A DNA stretch of 64,000 nucleotides from Marilutibacter chinensis (GTDB lineage Bacteria; Pseudomonadota; Gammaproteobacteria; Xanthomonadales; Xanthomonadaceae): the NCBI RefSeq assembly GCF_021725675.1, contig NZ_JAKJPO010000003.1:434001-498000 (forward strand), in the 5' to 3' direction. The notes beneath the pieces were generated by a model. That model was not told the origin of the DNA and made no database searches. It was given only the letters and a program-made list of their open reading frames with translations. How positions within the stretch are numbered: the first letter of the stretch is position 1; each line of letters opens with the position of its first letter. Below, piece by piece: positions 1 to 8,456 of the stretch. The translations under genes and the position numbers were made by a program.

Positions 1-63
1 GCGCGCGGCCAGGTACACGTAGGTGTCGGCCTTGCGGAGACTCTTGTAGACGTAGGCTTGCAT
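1..63 (-). CDS. YcgL domain-containing protein, N-terminal fragment
   Basis: Only the first 21 codons lie in the window; the gene continues past its left edge. The visible N-terminus reads MQAYVYKSLRKADTYVYLAA, which fits the YcgL (DUF709) family start closely. YcgL proteins are small conserved gammaproteobacterial proteins without an assigned reaction. The call rests on this short N-terminal match alone. Confidence 0.7.
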   Translation of the reverse strand, partial: MQAYVYKSLRKADTYVYLAAR

Positions 64-260
64 CGTGGGTGATGACGGGCCGGAGCGGCCCGCGAACGGC
101 TGCGGCGTGATGATGCGCACAGCATACCCGCCGGCACGGCCGGCTTGAACTCGATGGCGCGACGCCCGTCGCAGCCGCTGCCGCCACGGCAGGGCTGCGG
201 TTCAGGCACCGCCACGCCACGCCGCGCGCGTCCCGGCACCGGGTCCCGGGTCCCCGTGGG

Positions 261-1274
261 CTAGTGATATCCCACGTCGGCGGCGATCTTGCCCTTGAAC
301 ACGCTGTACGACCACCAGGTGTAGCCGAGGATCACCGGCAGCAGCACGACCAGTCCAACCAGCACGAAACCCTGCGAAGACGGGGGCGAGGCCGCCTCCC
401 AGATCGTCAGCGACGGCGGCACGAGGTATGGCCACATGCCCAGCACCAGGCCGGCGAAACCGAGAACGAAGAAGCCCAGGGTCAGCAGGAACGGCATTCC
501 GTCGCGGCCTTCACGCATCACCGCGCGCCACATCGCCCAGGCATTGGCGAGCACCAGCACCGGCACCGGCGACAGCCACAGGAAGTTGCCGTCCTCGAAC
601 CAGCGCTCCATCACCCGCGAATCGAGGAACGGCAGCCAGGCGCTGACCAGGCCCATGAACACCACTACGACGAGCGCCAACGGCCTCGCAAGCGTGCGCG
701 CGATACGCTGCAGCGCCCCTTCGGTCTTCAGGATCAGCCAGCAGGCGCCCAGCAGCGCGTAGCCGAACACCACCGCCACGCCGGTCAGCATCGAGAACGG
801 GCTGAACCAGTCGAATGCGCCGCCAACGTACTTGCCGCCCTGAAGCGGCATGCCCTCGACGAGCGCGCCCAGAATCACGCCCTGCGCGAACGCCGCCAGC
901 AGCGAACCGAGCGAGAACGCCGCGCCCCAGGCGGGCTTGGCCCGCTTGGCCTTGAAGCGGAACTCGAACGCGACGCCCCGGAACACCAGCGCGATCAGCA
1001 TCAGCAGCACCGGCAGGTACAGCGCCGACAGCACCAACGCGTATGCCTTCGGGAAAGCCGCCAGCAGGCCGGCTCCGCCAAGCACCAGCCAGGTCTCGTT
1101 GCCGTCCCAGATCGGCGCGGCGGTATTCATCATGTGATCGAGCTGGCCCTCGTCCTCGGCGAACGGGGCGAGGATGCCGAGCCCGAGCACGAAGCCGTCC
1201 AGCAGCACGTACATCAGCACGCCAAAGCCGATCACGCCGAACCACACCACCGGCAACACGGTCTGCATGTCCAT
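261..1274 (-). CDS. cydB: Cytochrome bd-type (cyanide-insensitive type) quinol oxidase subunit II
   Basis: Subunit II of a bd-type terminal quinol oxidase in the inner membrane; with subunit I it reduces oxygen to water using quinol. The 337-residue protein is almost entirely hydrophobic helices and starts MDMQTVLPVVWFGVIGFGVL. It contains the family segment APIWDGNETWLVLGGAGLLAAFP near residue 55, split here only by its own context. The start ATG overlaps the cydA stop by one base (TGATG), so the two are translationally coupled. No CydX or DUF2474-type small subunit is found in the 197 bases downstream. Confidence 0.95.
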   Translation of the reverse strand: MDMQTVLPVVWFGVIGFGVLMYVLLDGFVLGLGILAPFAEDEGQLDHMMNTAAPIWDGNETWLVLGGAGLLAAFPKAYALVLSALYLPVLLMLIALVFRGVAFEFRFKAKRAKPAWGAAFSLGSLLAAFAQGVILGALVEGMPLQGGKYVGGAFDWFSPFSMLTGVAVVFGYALLGACWLILKTEGALQRIARTLARPLALVVVVFMGLVSAWLPFLDSRVMERWFEDGNFLWLSPVPVLVLANAWAMWRAVMREGRDGMPFLLTLGFFVLGFAGLVLGMWPYLVPPSLTIWEAASPPSSQGFVLVGLVVLLPVILGYTWWSYSVFKGKIAADVGYH

Positions 1275-2701
1275 CACGCACCCTCCTTGCCTGCACCGCC
1301 CTCGATCGGTTCGTCCGGCACCGACAGCGGCCGCATTGGCGTCTTCTCCCCGGTCCCCGGCGATGGCGGCGTCTGCGGCACCGGTCCCTTGCGGACCAGC
1401 TTGAACAGATACCAGGTGCCGGCGCCGAACACGATTGCGTAGGCCGCCGCGTAGACCAGCAGCGAGGACAGCACGCTGGCGCCCTCGATCGGGCTGACGG
1501 CATCGGCGGTGCGCAGCAGCCCGTAGATCACGTACGGCTGACGGCCGATCTCGACCACGTACCAGCCGGCGAGGATCGCGACGAAACCCGACAATGTCAT
1601 CGCCCGCCATCCGGCCAACACCCAGCGGGTGTCGTACAGGCGCTTGCGCCACCACGCCCATAGCGAGGCCAGCACCAGCAGCAGCATCGCCACGCCCAGG
1701 CCGACCATCACACGGAAGCTGTAGAACACCGGCTTCACCGGCGGTCGCTCGCTGGCCGGCACCGCGGTCAGCGGCTCGATCTCGCCATCCCAGCTGTGGG
1801 TCAGGATCAGGCTGCCCAGGCGCGGAATCGCGATCTCGTAATCGTTGCGCTCGGCCGCCTCGTTCGGCACCGCGAACAGCACCAGCGGCACGCCTTCGCC
1901 TTCGGGCTTGTGCTCCCAGTGCGCCTCCATCGCCGCGACCTTGATCGGCTGATGTTCACGCGCGTTCAGGCCGTGCAGATCACCGACGAAGATCTGCACC
2001 GGCACGGTGATCGCGGCGAACAACACCGACATCCGCAGCATCCGCGTCGCCGCCTCGCGGTGCGTGCCTCGGTACAGGTAGCCGGCGCTGACGCCGCCGA
2101 TCACGAAGCAGGTGGTGATGAACGCCGCCAGCACCATGTGCGCGAGCCGGTACGGGAACGACGGGTTGAAGATGATCGCGAACCAGTCGGCCGGGTGGAA
2201 CACGCCATCGATCAGCTCGTGGCCCTGCGGCGTCTGCATCCAGCTGTTGGCGGAGATGATCCAGAACGTCGAGATCAGCGTGCCCAGCGCGACCATGCAG
2301 GTCGACAGGAAGTGCAGCTTCTCCGACACCCGGCCCCAGCCGAACAGCATCACTCCGAGGAAGGTCGCCTCCAGGAAGAACGCGGTCAGCACTTCGTAGC
2401 TCAACAGCGGCCCGAGGATGTTGCCGGCCTGCTCGCTCAGCACCGCCCAGTTGGTGCCGAACTGGAAGCTCATCACGATGCCGGACACCACGCCCATCCC
2501 GAACGAGACGGCGAAGATCTTGGTCCAGAAGAAGTAGAGGTCGCGCCAGACCGTGTCGCGGGTGCGCAGCCACCGGGCCTCGACGAAGGCGAGCCAGCTG
2601 GCCAGTCCGATCGTGAAGGCGGGGAACAGGATATGGAACGAAACGACGAATCCAAACTGGATCCGGGACAGCAGCAACGGGTCCACGGGACGTGCCTCCA
2701 C
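1274..2701 (-). CDS. cydA: Cytochrome bd-type (cyanide-insensitive type) quinol oxidase subunit I
   Basis: Haem-bearing subunit I of the bd-type quinol oxidase, 475 residues. Visible family features are the N-terminal haem-ligand histidine H23 in SFHILFPAFTIG, the quinol-loop segment GLNAREHQPIKVAAMEAHWE with its conserved Lys and Glu, and the late motif VEIGRQPYVIYGLLRT around the methionine-ligand helices. The short Q-loop and this late motif point to the CIO (cioA) subgroup rather than E. coli-type CydA; that subgroup call is an inference. First gene of the cydAB pair, divergent from the S9 peptidase gene with 139 bases between them. Confidence 0.94.
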   Translation of the reverse strand: MEARPVDPLLLSRIQFGFVVSFHILFPAFTIGLASWLAFVEARWLRTRDTVWRDLYFFWTKIFAVSFGMGVVSGIVMSFQFGTNWAVLSEQAGNILGPLLSYEVLTAFFLEATFLGVMLFGWGRVSEKLHFLSTCMVALGTLISTFWIISANSWMQTPQGHELIDGVFHPADWFAIIFNPSFPYRLAHMVLAAFITTCFVIGGVSAGYLYRGTHREAATRMLRMSVLFAAITVPVQIFVGDLHGLNAREHQPIKVAAMEAHWEHKPEGEGVPLVLFAVPNEAAERNDYEIAIPRLGSLILTHSWDGEIEPLTAVPASERPPVKPVFYSFRVMVGLGVAMLLLVLASLWAWWRKRLYDTRWVLAGWRAMTLSGFVAILAGWYVVEIGRQPYVIYGLLRTADAVSPIEGASVLSSLLVYAAAYAIVFGAGTWYLFKLVRKGPVPQTPPSPGTGEKTPMRPLSVPDEPIEGGAGKEGA

Positions 2702-2840
2702 GGCACGCGGGGAGGGTGCCGCGGCTGGTCATTATCCTCCTGCCCGACGCATGGGGAAAGCCGGCCATGACCGATGACCCGATCCGGCACAGGCCACGCC
2801 TGCTACGCTGCGGCGGTTTTCCCGCCGGAACGCCCACACG

Positions 2841-5285
2841 ATGCGACTTTCACATTCCCGCCTTCCGCTCGCCACGCTGCTCGCGACGGCGTTGCTGGCC
2901 GCCGCGTCTTCTGCCCTGGCCGGCGATTCCACGCCGACGCTGCAGCCGTCGCAGCCGCTGACGCTGACCCAGGCGATGGCCGACCCGGACTGGATCGGTC
3001 CGCCGGTCGAGGCCGCATGGTGGGCATGGGACGGCCGCAGCGTGCAGTACCGCCTCAAGCGCGCGGGATCGCCGGTCCGCGACACCTGGCTGCAGCCGGT
3101 CGACGGCGGCGACGCGCAGCGGATCGATGGCGCCGCCCGTGCCGATCTCGACGCGCCCCACCCGGCCTACGACGCGCAACGCACGCGCATCGCGTTCGCC
3201 CGCAACGGCGACATCTTCGTCCGCGACCTGCGCAGCGGCGCGCTGACCCAGGTCACCCGCAGCGACACCGCCGAATCGCGGCCGCAGTGGAGCGGCGACG
3301 GCAACCTGGTGTTCCGCGCCGGCAACGACTGGTTCCAGTGGCGTGCCGGCCAGGGCCTGCGCCAGGCAGCGCTGGTCAAGGCGGAGGATGACCCGGGACA
3401 GGCGCCGAAGGCCGACGACCTGCGCGACCGCCAGCTGCGCCTGATCGAGACCCTGCGCACCGAACGCGCCCAGCGCGAGGCGGTGCGCGAGCAGGAGGAG
3501 GCATGGCGCGGTGCCGATCCGACCCGCGCGCCGAAGCCCGCATACCTCGGCAAGGACGTGGCAATCGAGGACAGCGCGCTTTCCCCGGATGGCCGCTGGC
3601 TGCTGGCGGTCACCGTGGCACGCGACGGCGATGCCGGCACCACCGGCAAGATGCCCAAGTACGTGACCGAATCCGGCTACGAGGAGTTCGAGGAGGTCCG
3701 CACCCGGGTCGGCCGCAAGGCACCGCTGCCGCACCGGCTGTGGCTGGTCGAAACCGCGACCGGCGAGGCCGCCGAGCTGAAATTCGATGCGCTGCCCGGC
3801 ATCGGCGACGATCCGCTGGCGGCGCTGCGCAAGGCCGCCGGCCAGGAAGCGCTGAAGGGCGACCGCGCGGTGCGGGTCGAGACCGATGGCGATGGCACCG
3901 GCCCGGCGATCCACTGGAGCGACGACGGCCGCCAGGCCGCGGTTTTGCTACGCGCGATCGACAACAAGGACCGCTGGATCGCGACGGTGAGCCCGGCTGC
4001 CGCTCAGGTCGCCTCAGCGACGCTGCAGGCCCGCCATCGCCTGACCGACCCGGCGTGGATCAACTGGCGCTACAACGATTTCGGCTGGACGCCCGACGGC
4101 GCCCTGTGGCTGCTGTCGGAGGAAAGCGGGTACTCCCATCTGTACATCGGCCAAGCCGGCGGTGGCGGTCGCCTGCGCGCGCTGACCTCGGGCCCCTGGG
4201 AAGTCTCGCAGCCGCAACTTTCCGCCGACGGCCGCAGCTTCTACTTCACCTGCAATCGCGACTGGCCCGGCGATTACGAAATCTGCGCGGTCGACCGCGA
4301 CGGCGGCGCCGTGCGCGAGATCACCGCACTCGACGGCGTGGAGGATTTCGCGCTGTCGCCCGACGGTCGGCGGCTGCTGGTCCGCCACTCCGACAGCTAT
4401 CTGCCGCCGCAGCTCGCCGTGCTGGACACCGACGGCAGCGGCCTGGCGCAGCTGACCGACACCCGCAGCGACGCGTTCAGGGGCCGCGACTGGATCGAGC
4501 CCGAATACGTGCAGGTGCCCAGCCGCCACGGCGCCGGCCACATCTGGGGCAAGTTCTACGGCCCGAAGACCTACGAGCCCGGTCGCCGGTATCCGATCGT
4601 GATGTTCGTGCACGGCGCCGGCTACCTGCAGAACGTGCACGATCGGTACCCCGCCTACTTCCGCGAGCAGATGTTCCACAACCTGCTGGTGCAGGAGGGC
4701 TACATCGTCCTGGACCTCGACTACCGCGCCAGCGCCGGCCTGGGACGCGACTGGCGCACGGCGATCTACCGGCAGATGGGCCATCCCGAGCTGGAGGACT
4801 ATCTGGACGGCCTGGAGTGGCTCGTCGCCGAGAAGCAGGGCGATCGCGACCGTGCCGGCATCTACGGCGGCAGCTACGGCGGCTTCATGACCTTCATGGC
4901 GCTGTTCCGGGAGCCGGGCGTGTTCAAGGCCGGCGCCGCACTGCGACCGGTCACCGACTGGTCCCAGTACAACCACGAGTACACGTCCAACATCCTCAAC
5001 ACGCCCGGGCTCGACCCCGAGGCCTACCTCAAGTCCTCGCCGATCGAGTACGCCGAGCACCTGCAGGACCACCTGCTGATCGCGCACGGCATGATCGACG
5101 ACAACGTGTTCTACAAGGACTCGGTGATGCTGGCCCAGCGGCTGATCGAACTGCGCAAGGACAAGTGGGAGCTCGCCAGCTATCCGCTGGAGCGCCACGG
5201 CTTCGTCCATCCCGACAGCTGGTACGACGAGTACCGCCGCATCCACGAACTGTTCGGGCGGGTGCTGAAGGACGGGCAGGACTGA
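2841..5285 (+). CDS. Secreted S9 family prolyl oligopeptidase / dipeptidyl peptidase IV-like
   Basis: An exported serine peptidase that should release dipeptides or short peptides in the periplasm or outside. Residues 1-27 form a signal peptide ending near SALA. The middle is a WD-like beta-propeller (about 60-560), and the C-terminal third is an alpha/beta hydrolase. The catalytic triad is visible: S678 in GGSYGGF, D753 in HGMIDDNV and H786 in ERHGFVHP. The 814-residue length is normal for DPP IV-type S9 enzymes. It stands alone, divergent from cydAB, and marks the left chromosomal flank of the T4SS region. Confidence 0.92.
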   Translation: MRLSHSRLPLATLLATALLAAASSALAGDSTPTLQPSQPLTLTQAMADPDWIGPPVEAAWWAWDGRSVQYRLKRAGSPVRDTWLQPVDGGDAQRIDGAARADLDAPHPAYDAQRTRIAFARNGDIFVRDLRSGALTQVTRSDTAESRPQWSGDGNLVFRAGNDWFQWRAGQGLRQAALVKAEDDPGQAPKADDLRDRQLRLIETLRTERAQREAVREQEEAWRGADPTRAPKPAYLGKDVAIEDSALSPDGRWLLAVTVARDGDAGTTGKMPKYVTESGYEEFEEVRTRVGRKAPLPHRLWLVETATGEAAELKFDALPGIGDDPLAALRKAAGQEALKGDRAVRVETDGDGTGPAIHWSDDGRQAAVLLRAIDNKDRWIATVSPAAAQVASATLQARHRLTDPAWINWRYNDFGWTPDGALWLLSEESGYSHLYIGQAGGGGRLRALTSGPWEVSQPQLSADGRSFYFTCNRDWPGDYEICAVDRDGGAVREITALDGVEDFALSPDGRRLLVRHSDSYLPPQLAVLDTDGSGLAQLTDTRSDAFRGRDWIEPEYVQVPSRHGAGHIWGKFYGPKTYEPGRRYPIVMFVHGAGYLQNVHDRYPAYFREQMFHNLLVQEGYIVLDLDYRASAGLGRDWRTAIYRQMGHPELEDYLDGLEWLVAEKQGDRDRAGIYGGSYGGFMTFMALFREPGVFKAGAALRPVTDWSQYNHEYTSNILNTPGLDPEAYLKSSPIEYAEHLQDHLLIAHGMIDDNVFYKDSVMLAQRLIELRKDKWELASYPLERHGFVHPDSWYDEYRRIHELFGRVLKDGQD

Positions 5286-5653
5286 TTGCGAAACCGGCGG
5301 CTTGGCCGCTGCCAGCCGCATGGCCGGACAATGTCGGCGGAGGACCCGCTCCGCCGTAAACGCGTCGCCCGCGTGCGGAGGCGCGGGTCGTAGTGCCGCC
5401 TTCGCCAGCACCCTGCATGGCCGGGCCTGGGCGTCACGGAGGAGGATCATCCCGATCGGAGGTCATGCCAGGCATCCTCCGGACCTGCCCGATGCCCGCT
5501 CTTCGCATCGCTCCGGGCGGCGGGGTCCCGTGTCCCCTTCTGTCCGGCTGCGGGCAGGCCTGTCCTCGCGAACCTCGATGCGCCTGGGCCCGCGCGGCGT
5601 GAACGCACCCCGGGCCGTCGGTGACGGCCCGGGTTCGATTCATCTGCAGCCGC
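5286..5653. other. Intergenic region, S9 peptidase to trbM-like gene
   Basis: This 368-base stretch separates two convergent genes. Its only clear element is the strong hairpin near its right end, annotated separately. A TTCGATTC string just right of that hairpin resembles a tRNA T-loop, but no acceptor stem or cloverleaf can be formed around it. No convincing small gene was found. Confidence 0.6.
5609..5633 (-). terminator. Hairpin downstream of the trbM-like gene
   Basis: An 11-bp perfect stem (CCCGGGCCGTC / GACGGCCCGGG) with a 3-base loop lies 20 bases past the trbM-like stop. Position and stability fit a terminator. No T-tract follows on either strand, so it may be a weak or factor-assisted terminator. 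Confidence 0.45.
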
Positions 5654-6247
5654 TTACCTGGAATTCCTGTAGTCGTACAGGCCGTTCCGGCGCGCCTCGT
5701 CCTCCTTGCGGATGCGATCGTTGTAGGCGGCCAGCGCGCTCTCGTAGTTCTGCGACTCGACCCAGTGGCCGCCGCGGTTCGGATCGCCGACGTAGCGCGG
5801 CGCGGTGTCGTCGAGATCGGTGTACTGGTGCCCGGTGTAGGCTGCGCAGTAACCCGGCATCTGGTTGCTGATGTAGGTATCGCCGTCGTCCCAGCTGCCA
5901 CGCCAGAAGACCAGAGTGCGGTTCAGCGACTGCGCATCGCAGCGGCCGGCCCCGCGTGAAATCGCCTCGACCAGATTGGACATCTCGGATGACTGGCTCG
6001 ACGCCGGACACAGCTGCAGGAAGTTCAGCCGCGCCTTCAGCGTATCCGACAGCTTCTTCATCTTGATGCCGAAGTAGCGCGACAGCGACGGGCTGCACTC
6101 GCCTGGACGGGTGCCGGACGACAGGCACAGGATCGCCTCGCAGGCCAGCCGGGTGTCCCCGGTGAGCATGTCCTGCGCGCTGGCCGAACCGATCGAACCG
6201 AAGGCGCCGGCGAGCGCCAGCGCGGCAACTAGCAGTTTCTTCCTCAT
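5654..6247 (-). CDS. trbM: TrbM/KikA/MpfK family conjugal transfer protein
   Basis: A 197-residue exported protein of the TrbM family found with type IV secretion and conjugation genes; its exact role is unknown. It begins with a signal peptide (MRKKLLVAALALAGAFGSI.. cleaved near ASA-QD), then the family signature DVLTGDTRLACEAILCLSSG-like segment (here DMLTGDTRLACEAILCLSSG), PGECSPSLSRYFGI and an NFLQLCPASS segment. Several cysteines suggest periplasmic disulfides. The ATG at 6247 gives an intact signal peptide; longer in-frame starts do not. It lies 10 kb from the virB genes, next to the effector cassettes, which links it to the T4SS. Confidence 0.88.
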   Translation of the reverse strand: MRKKLLVAALALAGAFGSIGSASAQDMLTGDTRLACEAILCLSSGTRPGECSPSLSRYFGIKMKKLSDTLKARLNFLQLCPASSQSSEMSNLVEAISRGAGRCDAQSLNRTLVFWRGSWDDGDTYISNQMPGYCAAYTGHQYTDLDDTAPRYVGDPNRGGHWVESQNYESALAAYNDRIRKEDEARRNGLYDYRNSR

Positions 6248-6470
6248 GATCAGACACTCCCTTGTTACGCGGTTTGACGTCATCGCGGCCGTTGCCGCCG
6301 GAACCCGACGCCTTGAGAACAACGATTGTTGACGGCCCCGTTTCCGCCCGCAGGCGGAAACGGCGGCCTCGTTGGCAGGAATCTTTCCAACCGCCTTGCC
6401 GGACCGTCCCGAAGCATTCCCCAACACCCCGGACCGTCCACCCTGCCGATGCATCGCAAGGCCCCTCCCC

Positions 6471-6527
6471 TTACAGCTTGTCGAACTGCGCCTGCGTCGC
6501 CATGACGCTGCGCGTGGCGATCAGCGC
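6471..6527 (-). pseudogene. Orphan C-terminal coding tail of a lost gene
   Basis: Just past the lipase stop, a second frame reads ALIATRSVMATQAQFDKL then TAA. All 18 sense codons end in G or C, as in real genes here. Upstream of about 6527 the same frame has AT-rich third positions and is not coding. It looks like the 3' end of a deleted gene, joined to the lipase gene by recombination. The parent family is not recognised. The lipase stop itself seems genuine, since all three effectors end alike (GR or AR, then stop). Confidence 0.35.
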
Positions 6528-7660
6528 CCCATTTCCATCTGCTGCGGCTGATGGGCCTGATTCCGTATCAGCTCGTTCTCCTGCTCGCGGCCCGGTTCCA
6601 TCCGCTCGCGATGCGCGGCCACCTCGCGGTCCCAGGACTCGCGGGTCGCCGGATCGACCTGGCCTGCCAGCAAGCGGTCCAGGCGCGAGTGCGCGTCGGC
6701 GGCCGCCGGGCTGCGCTCCCTTTCCTCCCGCGCGCCCTCGCCTGCCGGCACCGGTCCACGCAGCCAGTCGACGCCGTCCTGCACCCAGCCGGCCGGCCCA
6801 CGACTGATGTTGGTGACGCCACGGCGGAGATCTTCGACATCACCGCGGTAGTCGCCGATCATCCGCTCGTGCTCGCCCGCGAGTCGCCGTGCTTCCGGGT
6901 CGCGCAGACTCGACACGTCGGGGCGACCGTCGCCGTCGACGTTCAGGAAGTGATGCATGCTGTGGGCGCCGAACGAGCGCCCCGCGGCCACCAGCGGCAG
7001 ATCCGAAACCAGCGCATCGACGATGCGGTTGTCGTGGTAGCCGCTGGTGTGGAGGCGGCCGATTTCGTCCGGCTGGGCATAGATCCGGACCTGCCCGTAA
7101 TGCGGGCTGGCGGCGCTGACCGGGTCGGTCGCCATCACGTGGTTGACGACCTGGTCGCCACCCTCGGGAATACGCCGGTTCAGGCTGACCGCGCCGTAGG
7201 CGTTGAAGGTCTCGCCGCGGAGGTCGTAGTGATGCGCGGTGACCTGGGCCAATGCACCGCCTAGAGAGTGTCCGGTGACGCTGACCTCGGGGGCGTGGCC
7301 GTAACGCTCGACCATCGCCGGATCGCTCGCGTATTCGCGGGCACGCCGTGTAAGCCCGATCGCGTCGTCAACCTGGGCGTTGTGGCGCGATACCACCATG
7401 CCCGCATCGGTCAGGCCGTCCTGCAGCGGCTCGCGGTCGAACTCGGTGCCGCGGTGGGCAACGACGATCTCGCCGGTGTCCACCCGCTGATAGATCGTGC
7501 CCTGGTATCCGTTGCGCGGATTGTCCACATGATCGAGCACCTTGTAATCGATCCCCTCGATCTCGATGACCTCCTGCCGTGCGGCCAACTGTGCCATGTT
7601 GCCGTGGCGATCGTAGGAATGGTCTGCCAGGTTCGCATACTGCTGGCTATTGATCGTCAT
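6521..7660 (-). CDS. T4SS effector, class-3 lipase (phospholipase) with short C-terminal tail
   Basis: Predicted antibacterial phospholipase delivered by the T4SS. The 379-residue protein has no Sec signal. Residues about 1-240 form an alpha/beta hydrolase with the nucleophile S132 in GHSLGG, a likely acid D179 in ATDPVSA, and a likely His at 233-237 in SFGAHSMHHF. Residues about 325-379 carry the tail shared by all three effectors here (SRLDRLLAGQVDP, a Trp-Asp/Glu-Arg segment, then a Gln/Glu-rich end). It is a close paralogue of the lipase at 11588-12850. Its ATG overlaps the lipoprotein stop by four bases (ATGA), coupling toxin to immunity translation. The effector role is inferred from domain, tail and context. 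Confidence 0.85.
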   Translation of the reverse strand: MTINSQQYANLADHSYDRHGNMAQLAARQEVIEIEGIDYKVLDHVDNPRNGYQGTIYQRVDTGEIVVAHRGTEFDREPLQDGLTDAGMVVSRHNAQVDDAIGLTRRAREYASDPAMVERYGHAPEVSVTGHSLGGALAQVTAHHYDLRGETFNAYGAVSLNRRIPEGGDQVVNHVMATDPVSAASPHYGQVRIYAQPDEIGRLHTSGYHDNRIVDALVSDLPLVAAGRSFGAHSMHHFLNVDGDGRPDVSSLRDPEARRLAGEHERMIGDYRGDVEDLRRGVTNISRGPAGWVQDGVDWLRGPVPAGEGAREERERSPAAADAHSRLDRLLAGQVDPATRESWDREVAAHRERMEPGREQENELIRNQAHQPQQMEMGR

Positions 7661-8373
7661 GGTGTCGCCTCCTGCGTAGTAAGAGTGATTGTAAACGTAT
7701 CGTCATCCGTGAGATACGAAGCCATCTTCGAACGATCCGTCTGACCCGAGCTGAAAGGTTTTTCCAGCTTGGTTTCCGGATGTCGTGGATAGCTTTGCTT
7801 GGTGTAGTAGATCGTTTTCTCTTCTCCAGCCGCCAGCTCGCGTCCGAACATGTCCGCCATGAACAGCGTCTCGCTGTCCGCACCGGTGGCCTTCAGCTGG
7901 ACCTGCACGTTGAGCAGCTTCCAGTGGCACACGCCGCGGCCGTGGTAGTCCTCGTCGATCATGCCGTCGGTGAACACGGTCGCCACGTACTCGCCATCGG
8001 ATTCGCGCACGAGTTCGAACGGAATCATCTGCATCGGCACCGGCGATGTGTGTCCACCCGGGTTGTCCTTCGGCGGCGGCAGGCATTCGGTGTTGTCGAC
8101 GTTGAACTGCATCGTGCCGTGCACCCAGCCGAACGCCCCCGGGGCATTCTCGATCCGCACCCGCAGGCGGCGCTTGTGCTGCGGATCCGGATTCTCCCGG
8201 TACTCGGGCTTGCTTTCGGGCGTGGGCGTGTCGTTCATGGATGCACTGCATGCGGCCGTGGAGGACAGGAGAAGAACCGACAGCGCCGCTGCCCACCGGT
8301 TCTTCGACAACGTTCCGTTTTTCGAAATCATGTATCCGGACATCGTGCTTGCGGGAATCGTGCGCTCAGACAT
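7657..8373 (-). CDS. Periplasmic immunity lipoprotein for the adjacent lipase effector
   Basis: A 238-residue lipoprotein with the lipobox SSTAAC after a hydrophobic stretch. The mature part contains TECLPPPKDNPGG and DEDYHGRGVCHW, shared with the lipoproteins at 12847-13491 and 14739-15362. Each of these is followed by an overlapping lipase start, or the remnant of one. A membrane-anchored periplasmic protein paired with a lipase is the usual immunity arrangement for Xanthomonadales T4SS toxins; binding is inferred. Start chosen at 8373 because GAGG lies 6 bases upstream; ATGs at 8343 and 8331 give a tighter signal peptide and remain possible. Confidence 0.8.
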   Translation of the reverse strand: MSERTIPASTMSGYMISKNGTLSKNRWAAALSVLLLSSTAACSASMNDTPTPESKPEYRENPDPQHKRRLRVRIENAPGAFGWVHGTMQFNVDNTECLPPPKDNPGGHTSPVPMQMIPFELVRESDGEYVATVFTDGMIDEDYHGRGVCHWKLLNVQVQLKATGADSETLFMADMFGRELAAGEEKTIYYTKQSYPRHPETKLEKPFSSGQTDRSKMASYLTDDDTFTITLTTQEATP

Positions 8374-8456
8374 CGTGCACCTCGCGACCGCTGCCAGCGT
8401 CCGTGCGGACGGGGAAACCGGGGCCACTGACGCGTCCAAGGCCCCTCCATGAGCGA

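Noticed and set aside
64-260. Possible CydX/DUF2474 small oxidase subunit
   Set aside because: No short hydrophobic ORF with a start site on either strand.
5611-5680. tRNA-like GGTTCGATTC string
   Set aside because: No acceptor stem, D-arm or anticodon arm fits around it.
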